A stretch of 64,000 nucleotides of DNA, from contig NZ_JAGGNW010000015.1 in the NCBI RefSeq assembly GCF_018614875.1, forward strand, positions 16,493 through 80,492. Reading direction: 5' to 3'. Origin of the DNA: Variovorax paradoxus. GTDB taxonomy: Bacteria > Pseudomonadota > Gammaproteobacteria > Burkholderiales > Burkholderiaceae_C. A program made the translations under genes and the position numbers. Below are positions 8,978 to 17,205 of this stretch, one piece after another (position 1 is the first letter of the stretch; each line of letters begins with the position of its first letter). The notes beneath the pieces were generated by a model, which saw only the letters and a program-made list of their open reading frames with translations, was not told the origin of the DNA and made no database searches.

Positions 8978-9591
8978 CGGCGCGAGGCGTGCGCTGGAGC
9001 GATGCCCTCGGTCGCCTCCGCTGGACCCTGCGCATGGCCTGGGAGCGCATGGCCTGGCCCGAGTTCGTGGCGGCAGCCGCGATCGGCTTCGCCCTTGGGC
9101 TGGCGCTCTGGGTCAACGAGCCGCTGCGCCAAGAGGTGGGCGATCTGCAGGCCGGCGCGGCACTTGCGGCGGCGGGTACCGTGCAGCCTGTCGCGGGTGA
9201 CGGCCCCGTTGATTCTGCTCGCGCAAGCGCTCGATCCGGCTCGGACTTCGTCGCCGCCTTCATGGCGTTCCTTCCGGAGTCGGATTTTCGCGAGCAGCAG
9301 ATGCAGACCTTGCACGGTGTGGCCCGGGAAAGCGGTGTCGAATTGTTCCGCGTGGAATATGGCCACGGCAACATGGAGCATCTGCCCGGCCGGCGCATGA
9401 CGATGCAACTCGCGGTGTCGGCCGAGTACGCGGCCTACCGCAAGTTCCTGCACAACCTGCTCGTGGCCATGCCCAACCTGAGCATCGACCGCGTGACGGT
9501 GGAACGGGTGCCGGGCCAGGCCCAACGCCTCAATGTTCGGCTCGAAACCAGCCTCTACTACCGGACCGCGGCGACCGGAGGCGCACCGTGA
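8974..9591 (+). CDS. PilO/MshJ-like inner-membrane protein
   Basis: 205 residues with one membrane helix at about residues 31-50 (FVAAAAIGFALGLALWV), a helical linker and a C-terminal ferredoxin-like domain with the PilO/GspM-type pattern (LPGRRMTMQLAVSAEYAAYR followed by LSIDRVTVERV). Start ATG 8974 lies inside the previous stop region (ATGA overlap). Pairs with the PilN-like protein in type IV pilus and MSHA systems; here it replaces GspM. Confidence 0.65.
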   Translation: MTARGVRWSDALGRLRWTLRMAWERMAWPEFVAAAAIGFALGLALWVNEPLRQEVGDLQAGAALAAAGTVQPVAGDGPVDSARASARSGSDFVAAFMAFLPESDFREQQMQTLHGVARESGVELFRVEYGHGNMEHLPGRRMTMQLAVSAEYAAYRKFLHNLLVAMPNLSIDRVTVERVPGQAQRLNVRLETSLYYRTAATGGAP

Positions 9592-10103
9592 ACACACCTT
9601 CCCTGTCCAAGCCGCTGCAAGCTGCGCTGCTGACGACCGCGGTGCTGACGGCGATTGCTTTGCTCAAGCCGGAGGCGGCCGATGCGCCCCTCGCCGGCAG
9701 CAGCAATGAAATGCCTGCCATGTCCCGCCCGGCGAGCGACACGCGCCGCCCGGAGGCGCCATGGGTGCGCATGGCGGGAGAGGAGTGGAGACCATCCGAC
9801 GCCGATCTGCAGAAGGCCGCTGACGCGATTGCTGCCACCGCACTGCCCGTCGCGCCACCGCCGCCCCCCGTGGAGCCGCCGAAACCCACGGCACCCGATC
9901 CGTCGCTCGTTTACCTCGGTCGCATCGACCAGGACGGCCGCCACTATGTGTTCCTGGGCCGGGGCGCCGATCCGCAAGTGGTCGAGATCGGCGGCTTGGT
10001 CGATCCCCAATGGAAGGTCGAGAAGGCCACCGCCACCCAGGTCCAGCTGCGCTACCTGCCCTTGAATGAGATCCGCTCGATTCCCGTCGCGGCCGTGCAA
10101 TGA
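9588..10103 (+). CDS. PilP/MshK/GspC-like periplasmic connector
   Basis: 171 residues: an N-terminal hydrophobic segment (residues 9-27, anchor or signal), a long flexible linker with a proline run (APPPPPPVEPPKPTAPDP, near residues 87-104), and a small beta domain (residues about 107-168; LVYLGRIDQDGRHYVFLGRGADPQVVEIGGLV). The last part has the homology-region look of GspC/PilP, which contacts the N0 domain of the secretin. It overlaps both neighbours by 4 bases and directly precedes the secretin gene, as pilP precedes pilQ. Confidence 0.65.
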   Translation: MNTPSLSKPLQAALLTTAVLTAIALLKPEAADAPLAGSSNEMPAMSRPASDTRRPEAPWVRMAGEEWRPSDADLQKAADAIAATALPVAPPPPPVEPPKPTAPDPSLVYLGRIDQDGRHYVFLGRGADPQVVEIGGLVDPQWKVEKATATQVQLRYLPLNEIRSIPVAAVQ

Positions 10104-11968
10104 AAAAGAACAATTTGGCGTCCTCCGTTCAGGCGAAGCTCGCGATGCTCCCTTTGCTGCTCGGGCTTCTCTCCGGGTGCGCGACCTACCTGGAAGAGCG
10201 GCGCGCCGACCAACTCCTGGCGGAGGGCAACACTGAGGCCGCACTGGTCATGCTGTCGCAGCTGGCCAAGAGCGACCCGACAGGCTACCGGCTCAAATAC
10301 CTCCAGGTCCGCGATGGCCACTTGCGCGAGACTCTGCAGAAGGCCAGGCGGCTCGCTGCCGACAGGAAAACCGCCGAAGCCGAAGAGGGCTATCGCGCCA
10401 TGCTGCGGCTGGACCCGCAGAACGAACCCGCGCTTGCGGGGCTTGCGACGCTGGAGCGCGATGCGCGCGCAGTGCAGCAGATGGCGCAAGCCAACCAGTC
10501 CTTGAGGAATGGCGACACCGCGGCGGCCACGCGCGCGCTCGCGGCCGTTCTGGCCGAGAACGCGTCGCAACCGGAAGCGCAAAGGCTTCTGCAAGGCATC
10601 GAGCTGGAGAGAAATCGCGGACTCACGGCCGACCCCGTGCTGTCCGAGGCACTCAGGAAGCCCGTGACGCTGGAGCTGCGCGACGTGGGCATTCAGACGG
10701 TGCTCGAAATCCTCTCCCGCACCTCCAACGTCAATTTCGTGCTCGACAAGGATGTCAAGGCCGACATCAAGACCACGATCTTCGCGAAGAACACCTCGGT
10801 CGAAGACGCGCTGAACCTGGTGCTGCGAACCAGCCAGCTGAGCAAGAAGGTCCTCAACGATTCGACCCTGCTGATCTACGCCGACACCGAAGAGAAGAGG
10901 CGGCGCTACGAAGACCTGGTGATGCGCACCTTCTACCTGAAGAACGCCGACCCCAAGAAGATGCAGGAGATGGTCAAGGCGCTCATCAACCCGAAGTCGC
11001 TCTATGTGGACGACCGGTTCAAGATGATGGTGGTGCGCGACAACCTCGACGTCATCGCCGCCATCGAGCGCCTGGTGGCGACCTATGACATCGCCGATCC
11101 GGAAGTTCTGCTCGAAGTCGAGATCCTGGAGGTCAATTCCAACGGGCTGCTCAACGCCGGCATTCAGTACCCCGACCGGCTGGGGGCGAGCGTCTTCGGC
11201 CGGGCCGGCCTGGCGGGGCAATTGACGGTCAACGAGTTGCGCAACCTCAACCGCGACAACTTCCAGCTGTTCCTGCCCGATCCGCTGCTGGTGCTGAACC
11301 TGAAGCAGACCAGCAGCGACGCGAAGACCCTGGCAAACCCCCGGATCCGCGTCACCAACCGGCAGAAGGCCAAGGTCCTGATCGGCGACAAGGTGCCGGT
11401 GATCACCACCACAGTCAACCAGACGTCCAGCGCATCGACCGAATCGATCAGCTACCTTGACGTGGGCCTCAAGCTCGAGGTGGTGCCGGAGATCCACGTG
11501 AACAGCGAGGTGACGATCGCGATCGACCTCGAAGTCAGCAATGTCGTCAAGGAAATCCGGTCGACCACGGGGTTGCTGGCCTACCAGATCGGAACCCGCA
11601 ACGCCTCCACGATGCTGAGATTGCGCGATGGCGAGACGCAGGTGCTGGCAGGGCTCTTGAAGGACGAGCAGAACAACAACTCGGCCGGGATTCCGGGGCT
11701 GGGGACCGTACCCGGGGTCGGGCGGCTGTTCTCGAACCAGACCAACACCAACGGGCGTTCGGAGATCGTCCTGCTGATCACGCCGCGCATCGTGCGATCG
11801 ATGCCGACGCCGCCCGCCCATGTGGTCGAGTTCCCGTCCGGTACGGCAGACAGCGCGTCGGTGAGGCCGATGCGCCTGACGCCGGGCGGGCAGTACAGCG
11901 GCAGCGATGCGCAGCTGACGCAGACGGTGCCCCAACCGGCCGAGCAGCCTCCGGGGGCCGGCAAGTAA
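10100..11968 (+). CDS. gspD: Secretin GspD/MshL-like outer-membrane channel
   Basis: 622 residues. Lipoprotein signal at the start (LLLGLLSGC, lipidated Cys near residue 27), an unusual N-terminal helical, TPR-like region (residues about 30-180), then an STN/N0-type domain (LELRDVGIQTVLEILSRTSN), an N1-type secretin domain and the C-terminal secretin barrel: KTLANPRIRVTNRQKAKVLIG, VGLKLEVVPEI, and the signature VLAGLLKDEQNN ... GIPGLGTVPGVGRLF followed by EIVLLITPRIV. The lipid anchor suggests it can reach the outer membrane without a separate pilotin, as in MshL and BfpB. Overlaps the previous gene by 4 bases. Confidence 0.9.
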   Translation: MKKNNLASSVQAKLAMLPLLLGLLSGCATYLEERRADQLLAEGNTEAALVMLSQLAKSDPTGYRLKYLQVRDGHLRETLQKARRLAADRKTAEAEEGYRAMLRLDPQNEPALAGLATLERDARAVQQMAQANQSLRNGDTAAATRALAAVLAENASQPEAQRLLQGIELERNRGLTADPVLSEALRKPVTLELRDVGIQTVLEILSRTSNVNFVLDKDVKADIKTTIFAKNTSVEDALNLVLRTSQLSKKVLNDSTLLIYADTEEKRRRYEDLVMRTFYLKNADPKKMQEMVKALINPKSLYVDDRFKMMVVRDNLDVIAAIERLVATYDIADPEVLLEVEILEVNSNGLLNAGIQYPDRLGASVFGRAGLAGQLTVNELRNLNRDNFQLFLPDPLLVLNLKQTSSDAKTLANPRIRVTNRQKAKVLIGDKVPVITTTVNQTSSASTESISYLDVGLKLEVVPEIHVNSEVTIAIDLEVSNVVKEIRSTTGLLAYQIGTRNASTMLRLRDGETQVLAGLLKDEQNNNSAGIPGLGTVPGVGRLFSNQTNTNGRSEIVLLITPRIVRSMPTPPAHVVEFPSGTADSASVRPMRLTPGGQYSGSDAQLTQTVPQPAEQPPGAGK

Positions 11969-11973
11969 CTCCC

Positions 11974-12447
11974 ATGAAAACCGCGCGCGGATTCACGCTG
12001 ATCGAGATGATGGTCACGGTGGTGCTCGTGGGCATCCTGGCCTCGGTGGTGGTGCCGTTGACAGAGATGTCGATCCAGCGTGCGCGGGAGCAGGATCTGC
12101 GCATGGCGTTGCGTGAGATCCGCGGGGCGATCGATGCCTACAAGCGCGCGGGCGACGAAGGCCATGTCTATCGCTCCGCGACCACCACGGGTTACCCGGC
12201 GACGCTGGATGTCCTCGTGCAAGGCGAGCCCGATCTCAAGGATCCGGCGAAAAAAAAGATCTTCTTCCTGCGCCGGGTGCCACGCGATCCGATGAATTCC
12301 GACATGACGCTTGCACCGGCCGCTACTTGGGGCAAGCGCACCTATGCGAGCGAGGCGGACAGGCCGAAGGAGGGCGATGACGTGTACGACATTTACTCGA
12401 CGAGCAAGCGAACGGGGTTGAACGGGCTGCCGTACGCCCAATGGTGA
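11974..12447 (+). CDS. Pseudopilin, GspG/GspH-like
   Basis: 157 residues. Very short class III leader (MKTARG) then FTLIEMMVTVVLVGILASVVVP with Glu at mature position 5. The soluble part carries GspG-like features (REIRGAIDAYKRAGDEG ... GYPATLDVLVQGEP ... RRVPRDPMN) but ends with DVYDIYSTSKRTGLNG. Starts 5 bases after the secretin stop. One of three minor pseudopilins closing the operon. Confidence 0.85.
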   Translation: MKTARGFTLIEMMVTVVLVGILASVVVPLTEMSIQRAREQDLRMALREIRGAIDAYKRAGDEGHVYRSATTTGYPATLDVLVQGEPDLKDPAKKKIFFLRRVPRDPMNSDMTLAPAATWGKRTYASEADRPKEGDDVYDIYSTSKRTGLNGLPYAQW

Positions 12448-12833
12448 GCGCGATGAAGCAGCGAAGGAACGGGTTCACGCTGATCGAACTGCTTGTGGTG
12501 ATGGCGATCGTCTCGGCGCTGCTGAGCATCGTGGTGCCGCGCTACATGCACAAGATCGACGTCGCGAAGGAAGCGGCGCTGAAGGAAAACCTGAACGCCT
12601 TGCGCGTTGCGCTCGACCAGTACAACAGCGACAAGGGCGCGTATCCCGAAAAACTCACGGACCTGGTCGGTCAACGCTACTTGCGGGCGTTGCCCGTGGA
12701 TCCGGTCACCGAGCGCAGGGATTCCTGGATCGCTTCGATCCGGCACGAGGAGGGCGGCAGGAAGGTGATCAACGATGTGCACAGCGGCGCGGCTGGCAAT
12801 GCGATCGATGGAACACCGTTCAAATCTTGGTAG
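12441..12833 (+). CDS. Pseudopilin, GspG-like
   Basis: 130 residues. Leader MVSAMKQRRNG then FTLIELLVVMAIVSALLSIVVPRYM, a canonical type III signal with Glu5, followed by a long amphipathic helix (EAALKENLNALRVALDQYN) and a compact globular end with GAYPEKLTDLVGQRYLRALPVDP. The ATG at 12441 overlaps the previous gene by 7 bases. Lacks the calcium loop seen in the first gspG. Confidence 0.85.
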   Translation: MVSAMKQRRNGFTLIELLVVMAIVSALLSIVVPRYMHKIDVAKEAALKENLNALRVALDQYNSDKGAYPEKLTDLVGQRYLRALPVDPVTERRDSWIASIRHEEGGRKVINDVHSGAAGNAIDGTPFKSW

Positions 12834-12840
12834 CCACTGT

Positions 12841-13305
12841 ATGCCTAGCATGCGGCACCAGCAGCAGGGTGTGGGATACCTCTTCATGCTGCTCGTGGTG
12901 TTCCTGCTGTCGCTGGGTTTGGGCAAGGCTGTGGAGGTCTATGCGAACAGCGTGCAGAGACAAAGAGAAGAAGAGCTCGTTCATGTGGGCAGTCTGTACC
13001 GCGAGGCCATCCAGGACTACTACTTGAGTGCGCCGAATGGGCAGCATCGGTACCCCGATCGCTTGGAGGATCTGCTGAAGGATTCTCGGCATCTTGTGAC
13101 GCGGCGGTATTTGCGTCGGCTTTACCCCGACCCCATGACGGCGGGGGCGTTCACGCCAATTTTTGCACCTCAGGGTGGTGTGTGGGGCGTGACGAGTACC
13201 TCAATGGCACAGCCGATACGGGCTCACATACCGCGAGGAGTGACGCAGACCGCATCTGACGACATTCGGTATCGCGATTGGAGGTTCGTCTACGAGGGGA
13301 AATAG
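12841..13305 (+). CDS. Atypical pseudopilin lacking Glu5
   Basis: 154 residues from ATG 12841, 7 bases after the previous stop. The N-terminus (RHQQQG then VGYLFMLLVVFLLSLGLGKAVEVY) has the Gly cleavage site and hydrophobic helix of a pseudopilin, but the position of the invariant Glu is Phe. In canonical systems the protein without Glu5 is GspK, the tip pseudopilin, yet GspK is twice this size. The rest (EEELVHVGSLYREAIQDYY ... RYPDRLEDLLKD ... RRYLRRLYPDPMT) looks GspG-like. Likely a tip or regulatory minor pseudopilin. Last gene of the operon. Confidence 0.75.
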   Translation: MPSMRHQQQGVGYLFMLLVVFLLSLGLGKAVEVYANSVQRQREEELVHVGSLYREAIQDYYLSAPNGQHRYPDRLEDLLKDSRHLVTRRYLRRLYPDPMTAGAFTPIFAPQGGVWGVTSTSMAQPIRAHIPRGVTQTASDDIRYRDWRFVYEGK

Positions 13306-13386
13306 AGGCTGATGCGTGTTCGCGTTCTTCGCAGCCGGCAGCACAGCCGCTGTGAATGGGGCTGCCGCTGTGGGATTGGCGCGGCT

Positions 13387-13570
13387 TCAGGGCGCCAGGC
13401 GGATGTTGGCATCCTTGATGATCTTCGCGTAGATGGCGGCATCCGCGCGCACCACTTTCTGGAACGCTTCCGGCTTGCCCGGGCAGCAGGCGGGTCAGGT
13501 CGAGCACGCGCACGCCGGCGAGCGGCGCACCCTTGGACGCGCTCGCCAGGGATTCGGGGGAAGAGGTCAT
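13387..13570 (-). pseudogene. Fossil junction: CoA-transferase N-terminus joined to TctC C-terminus
   Basis: On the minus strand an ATG at 13570 opens a frame with the classic start of family III CoA-transferases (CaiB/BaiF): PLAGVRVLDLTRLLPG. At about 13478-13485 the match stops, and a different frame immediately takes up the C-terminus of a TctC-type solute-binding protein (KPEAFQKVVRADAAIYAKII, then KDANIRLAP and a stop at 13387-13389). Neither part is functional. The simplest reading is a deletion that removed most of both neighbouring genes. The remaining bases to 13810 hold no gene I can support. Confidence 0.75.
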
Positions 13571-13810
13571 GTGGCCTGCAATCTAGGCGGTGCAGGGCGC
13601 CGCGGCAATGGCGGCACTGCTCCCACCGATTGGCGAAAAGCGTCAGGCGGCCGGGAGAAGATCCCAGGCCGACATTGACGAGGGTGGCATGCGCGGCCAC
13701 CATGGCGCATCGTCGCCAATCCCCAACCAGGCGGCGGACCCGTTGGAGAGGCCTGGCCCGCTCAGCCATGGGTGGACAAGGTTGCCGTTGGGAGCTTTCA
13801 AGGAGATCTC

Positions 13811-14623
13811 ATGGCCGACAACGACAAAGTGTTCGCGGGCTCGATCCCGAAGTTCTACGACACGCTGATGGTCCCCCTGATCTTTGGGGCCTATGCCGCC
13901 GACATGGCAGAGCTTGTGGCTGCCTTCTCGCCCGCCTCGGTGCTTGAAACGGCGGCCGGCAGCGGCGTGGTCACGCGGGCGCTGGCGCCAAAACTCGGCG
14001 CCGATGCGCGCTACGTGGTGACCGACCTGAACCAGCCCATGCTCGACTATGCTGCCATCCGGCAGGGGGCCGATGGCCGCATCGAATGGCAGCAGGCGGA
14101 CGCGCTCGACCTGCCGTTCGAAGATGCCTCGTTCGACGTCGTGTGCTGCCAGTTCGGCGCGATGTTCTTTCCCGACCGGGTCGCCGGCTACACCGAGGCG
14201 CGCCGCGTGCTGAAGCCGGGCGGGCGCTTTGTCTTCAGCGTTTGGGACCGCATCGAAGAGAATGCCTTTGCCGACGAGGTCACCAACGCCGTCGCCGCGC
14301 TGTTTCCGCACGACCCGCCGCGATTCCTCGCGCGCACGCCGCATGGCTATCACGACATCGCGCTGATCCGCGAGGAATTGAGCCGCGCAGGGTTCACCGG
14401 CATCGAGGTCGAGACGCGCGAGAAGCTGAGCCGCGCGGCGTCGGCACGCGACGCCGCCACCGCCTATTGCCAGGGAACGCCGCTGCGCAACGAAATCGAG
14501 GCGCGCGACGCTGGCTTGCTGCAGCTCGCGACGGACCGCGCGACGCAGGCGATCGCCAGCCGCCATGGCGAAGGCCCGGTGGCCGGCAAGATCCAGGCGC
14601 ATGTGATCGTGGCGGCGGGATAG
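13811..14623 (+). CDS. Class I SAM-dependent methyltransferase
   Basis: 270 residues from ATG 13811, with AAGGAG 6-7 bases upstream. The Rossmann methyltransferase motifs are clear: motif I VLETAAGSGVVTRAL (residues about 44-58), the acidic end of strand 2 VVTDLNQPML, DALDLPFEDASFDVVCCQFG (motif post-I to II/III) and VLKPGGRFVFSVWD. This is the Methyltransf_11/UbiE-like group acting on a small molecule; the substrate cannot be told. Single gene, convergent with the YihY gene downstream. Confidence 0.85.
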   Translation: MADNDKVFAGSIPKFYDTLMVPLIFGAYAADMAELVAAFSPASVLETAAGSGVVTRALAPKLGADARYVVTDLNQPMLDYAAIRQGADGRIEWQQADALDLPFEDASFDVVCCQFGAMFFPDRVAGYTEARRVLKPGGRFVFSVWDRIEENAFADEVTNAVAALFPHDPPRFLARTPHGYHDIALIREELSRAGFTGIEVETREKLSRAASARDAATAYCQGTPLRNEIEARDAGLLQLATDRATQAIASRHGEGPVAGKIQAHVIVAAG

Positions 14624-14645
14624 CGGAGTCCCGGCGCAAGGCCTC

Positions 14646-15470
14646 CTATGCTCGGGCGGGCTTGCCTGCCGGTCGCCGCCGGGTGAGCGCCAGGTTGGCC
14701 GTCATCATGGCCGCGACCAGCGTGACCAGCCACGAGAAGTACACCCACAGCAAGAACATGGGCAGCGCCGCGAACGCCCCATACAGCGCCTTGTACGTTG
14801 GCACCTTGACGAGGTAGGTGGTGAAACCGCGCTTGCCGAGTTCGAATGCCACGCTGGCGGTCAACCCGCCCGCGAAGGCGTCGCGCAGTCGTACCTTGGT
14901 GTTCGGAACGAGGTAGAACATGCTCGTCAGTACAGCGACGCCGAGCAGGAGCGGCCCGAGGTCGAGCACGAAGGCGAGCGAGGGTGGCAGCGCGCCGATC
15001 AGGCCCATGGAAATGCCCAGCAGATACGACGTTGCCCACAGACTCAGGCCCAGAACGGGTGGCCCGACGGCCAGCATCAGCAGGTACAGGCCGACCCTCT
15101 TGAAGAACGGCCGATTCTTCCTGATCTTCCACATCTGATTCAGCGCGTTCTCCACGGTGAGCAACATCGCGATGGCGGTGCCCAGCAAAAAGAGCGAACC
15201 GACCCAGGTCAGGCCACTGGCGTTCGCGGCGAACTGGTTCAGGTACTTCAGCACCGTGCGTGCGATGTCCGCGGGAAGCAGCCGGCTCAACAGGAACTCC
15301 TGAAGCGCGTCCTTGAAGCGCCGGAAGACCGGGAATCGCGTGAACAGCGCGAAGCTCGCTGCCAGCAAGGGCACGATAGAGAGCAAGGTCGTGAACGTCA
15401 GGCTGCCGGCGACTTGGGGCAAGCGCTCCGTCCTGGCGCGGTGGATTGTCAGGCGGGTCAGGGTGAACAT
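14646..15470 (-). CDS. YihY/BrkB-family inner-membrane protein
   Basis: About 274 residues if it starts at ATG 15470; the frame is open to a GTG at 15527. The family-typical start LPQVAGSLTFTTLLSIVPLLA and around six membrane segments are present, along with the conserved TVENALNQMWKIRKNRP and a final block LYGAFAALPMFLLWVYFSWL. Formerly annotated as ribonuclease BN by mistake; real function unknown, possibly envelope-related. Convergent with the methyltransferase, 22 bases apart. Confidence 0.85.
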   Translation of the reverse strand: MFTLTRLTIHRARTERLPQVAGSLTFTTLLSIVPLLAASFALFTRFPVFRRFKDALQEFLLSRLLPADIARTVLKYLNQFAANASGLTWVGSLFLLGTAIAMLLTVENALNQMWKIRKNRPFFKRVGLYLLMLAVGPPVLGLSLWATSYLLGISMGLIGALPPSLAFVLDLGPLLLGVAVLTSMFYLVPNTKVRLRDAFAGGLTASVAFELGKRGFTTYLVKVPTYKALYGAFAALPMFLLWVYFSWLVTLVAAMMTANLALTRRRPAGKPARA

Positions 15471-15575
15471 GTATCGCTGAGGAAGGTTGGGGGCGGGTGC
15501 CAACCGCCACTGGACGCGCGTGGGCACGCCGCCACAGAGTAGCTCATCGGTGAACGCAGGCCAGACCCGTCGGGG

Positions 15576-15959
15576 TCAGCTCTTGGGCTTTGCGTATTCC
15601 TCTGCGCTCATCATCTCGAAGCCGACGAACGGGTCGTTGCCTTCGACCCATGCGTCGTGGCCCGGAGGAATGGTGTACGACATGCCTTCCTCGATGGCGG
15701 TCTGCGAACCGTCATTCATCTGCACGGTGATCCGACCGGAAACCGCGTACCCCACGTGAGCGACCTGGCAACTGTCCGTGCCGACGACCGGCTTGATGCA
15801 CTTCGACCAGCGCCACCCCGGTTGAAACTTGAAGCGCCCGAGCGTGTACCCCTCGAGGCGGACCACTTCGACCCGGGTTTTTTCCGGCTCCCGAACCTCA
15901 TCCGGCTCGTCATGGGATTTTGTCTGAAGCTTTGTGACATTCATCGGACTTGCCATCAC
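15576..15959 (-). CDS. Cupin-domain protein
   Basis: 127 residues with a single small beta-barrel: GRFKFQPGWRWSKCIKPVVGTDSC, HVGYAVSGRITVQMNDG and YTIPPGHDAWVEGNDP correspond to the two cupin motifs, though the His/Glu metal set is only partly kept (His of HVGYA, His of GHDAW). This resembles the cupin group often annotated as small-molecule binding regulators. A purine-rich GGAGAG precedes the start (minus strand, near 15966). Stands alone between two other genes. Confidence 0.75.
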   Translation of the reverse strand: MMASPMNVTKLQTKSHDEPDEVREPEKTRVEVVRLEGYTLGRFKFQPGWRWSKCIKPVVGTDSCQVAHVGYAVSGRITVQMNDGSQTAIEEGMSYTIPPGHDAWVEGNDPFVGFEMMSAEEYAKPKS

Positions 15960-16208
15960 TACTCTCCTTGCACGAGTGAGCAGTTAGTCCGCGGCAGCCT
16001 CGTGCCAAACCGCGCGCCGAACGATCGAATGTTAGTCCCCGGCCACGCTTGCGGCGATCTATTTTTCACCCGCCAGAAGATCAGTGGGCTGCGGGAGCGC
16101 CCGTAGCGGGTTCGGACGTCGCGCGCGAGCTTTGGCGCGATCCTCGCCTACGCGCAATGGCGCCCACGGAGGCGGCCGTCGACGGGCGCCAACCGGTAGC
16201 CTGCGCCG

Positions 16209-17105
16209 ATGGGCATCCTGGTCGGCACGGCTTCATGGACTGACAAGACGCTGCTCGCGTGCGGTCGCTTCTACCCGAAGGAGGTGAAGACTGCCGACGC
16301 GCGCCTGCGCTACTACGCGTCGATCTTTCCGCTGGTCGAAGTCGATTCGAGCTTCTACGGCATCCCGGCGCCGGCCAACGCAAGGCTCTGGGCCGAGCGC
16401 ACACCCGAGGCGTTCACCTTCAACGTGAAGGCCTTCCGGCTGTTCACGGGCCACCAGACCGATCCCAAGGTGCTGCACAAGGACATCCAGCAGGCCCTGG
16501 CCACCACCCGCACCCTCTACTACCGCGGCACGCCGCCCGAGATCAGCGTCGAGCTGTGGCGGCGCTTCCGCGAGGCCCTCGCACCGCTGAAGCAGGCCGG
16601 CAAGCTCGGGCTGGTGCACTTCCAGTACCCGCCCTGGCTCGTCTGCAACCGCGAGGGGCATGCGCATGTGGCGCATTGCGTCGAGCAGATGGCGGGTCAC
16701 GTGGTCAGCATCGAGTTCCGCCACCGCTCATGGCTGGACGAAGCGCATCGCGCCGGCACGATCGAGTTCCTGCGCAGCCTCGGTGCCGTGCACACCGTCG
16801 TCGACGGCCCGCAAGGCTTTGCGAACAGCGTGCCGCTGCTGGCGGAGATCACGAATCCCGACTGCGCGCTGGTTCGCCTGCATGGGCGCAATGTCGACAC
16901 CTATGCCATCAAGGGCGCGGCGTCGGCGGCCGAGCGGTTCGACTACGACTATCCCGACCAGGAGCTGCGCGAGATCATGAGGGAGGTGGTGCGCCTGGCC
17001 GGCAAGGTGCGCAATACGCACATCATCTTCAACAACTGCGACGAGGACAAAGGCCAACGCAATGGCATCACGTTCATGAAGATGCTGCTGCTGGCGCATG
17101 GATGA
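16209..17105 (+). CDS. DUF72 (YecE-like) protein
   Basis: 298 residues. Starts with ILVGTASWTDKTLLACGRFYP and contains EVDSSFYGIPAPANARLWAERTP, FNVKAFRLFTGHQTDP, GLVHFQYPPWLV, VSIEFRHRSWL, VVDGPQGFANS, VRLHGRN and a C-terminal THIIFNNCDEDKGQRNG, all diagnostic of the DUF72 TIM-barrel family. Biochemical role unknown in spite of wide distribution. The 250 bases upstream hold no gene I can support. Confidence 0.9.
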   Translation: MGILVGTASWTDKTLLACGRFYPKEVKTADARLRYYASIFPLVEVDSSFYGIPAPANARLWAERTPEAFTFNVKAFRLFTGHQTDPKVLHKDIQQALATTRTLYYRGTPPEISVELWRRFREALAPLKQAGKLGLVHFQYPPWLVCNREGHAHVAHCVEQMAGHVVSIEFRHRSWLDEAHRAGTIEFLRSLGAVHTVVDGPQGFANSVPLLAEITNPDCALVRLHGRNVDTYAIKGAASAAERFDYDYPDQELREIMREVVRLAGKVRNTHIIFNNCDEDKGQRNGITFMKMLLLAHG

Positions 17106-17205
17106 CCGTGCTGGGCATCGTCGCCGCCCGCATCGCCAGCGTGTCGGCCGTGGGCGCCTTCGAGAGGACAATCGAACAAGCTCAATTCGAAACACAGCCA
17201 CGACC

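Noticed and set aside
10052..11935. Minus-strand open frame covering the secretin gene
   Set aside because: No recognisable domain; the plus strand encodes a complete secretin. The same reasoning applies to the long antisense frames at 5549-7597 and 56701-58536.
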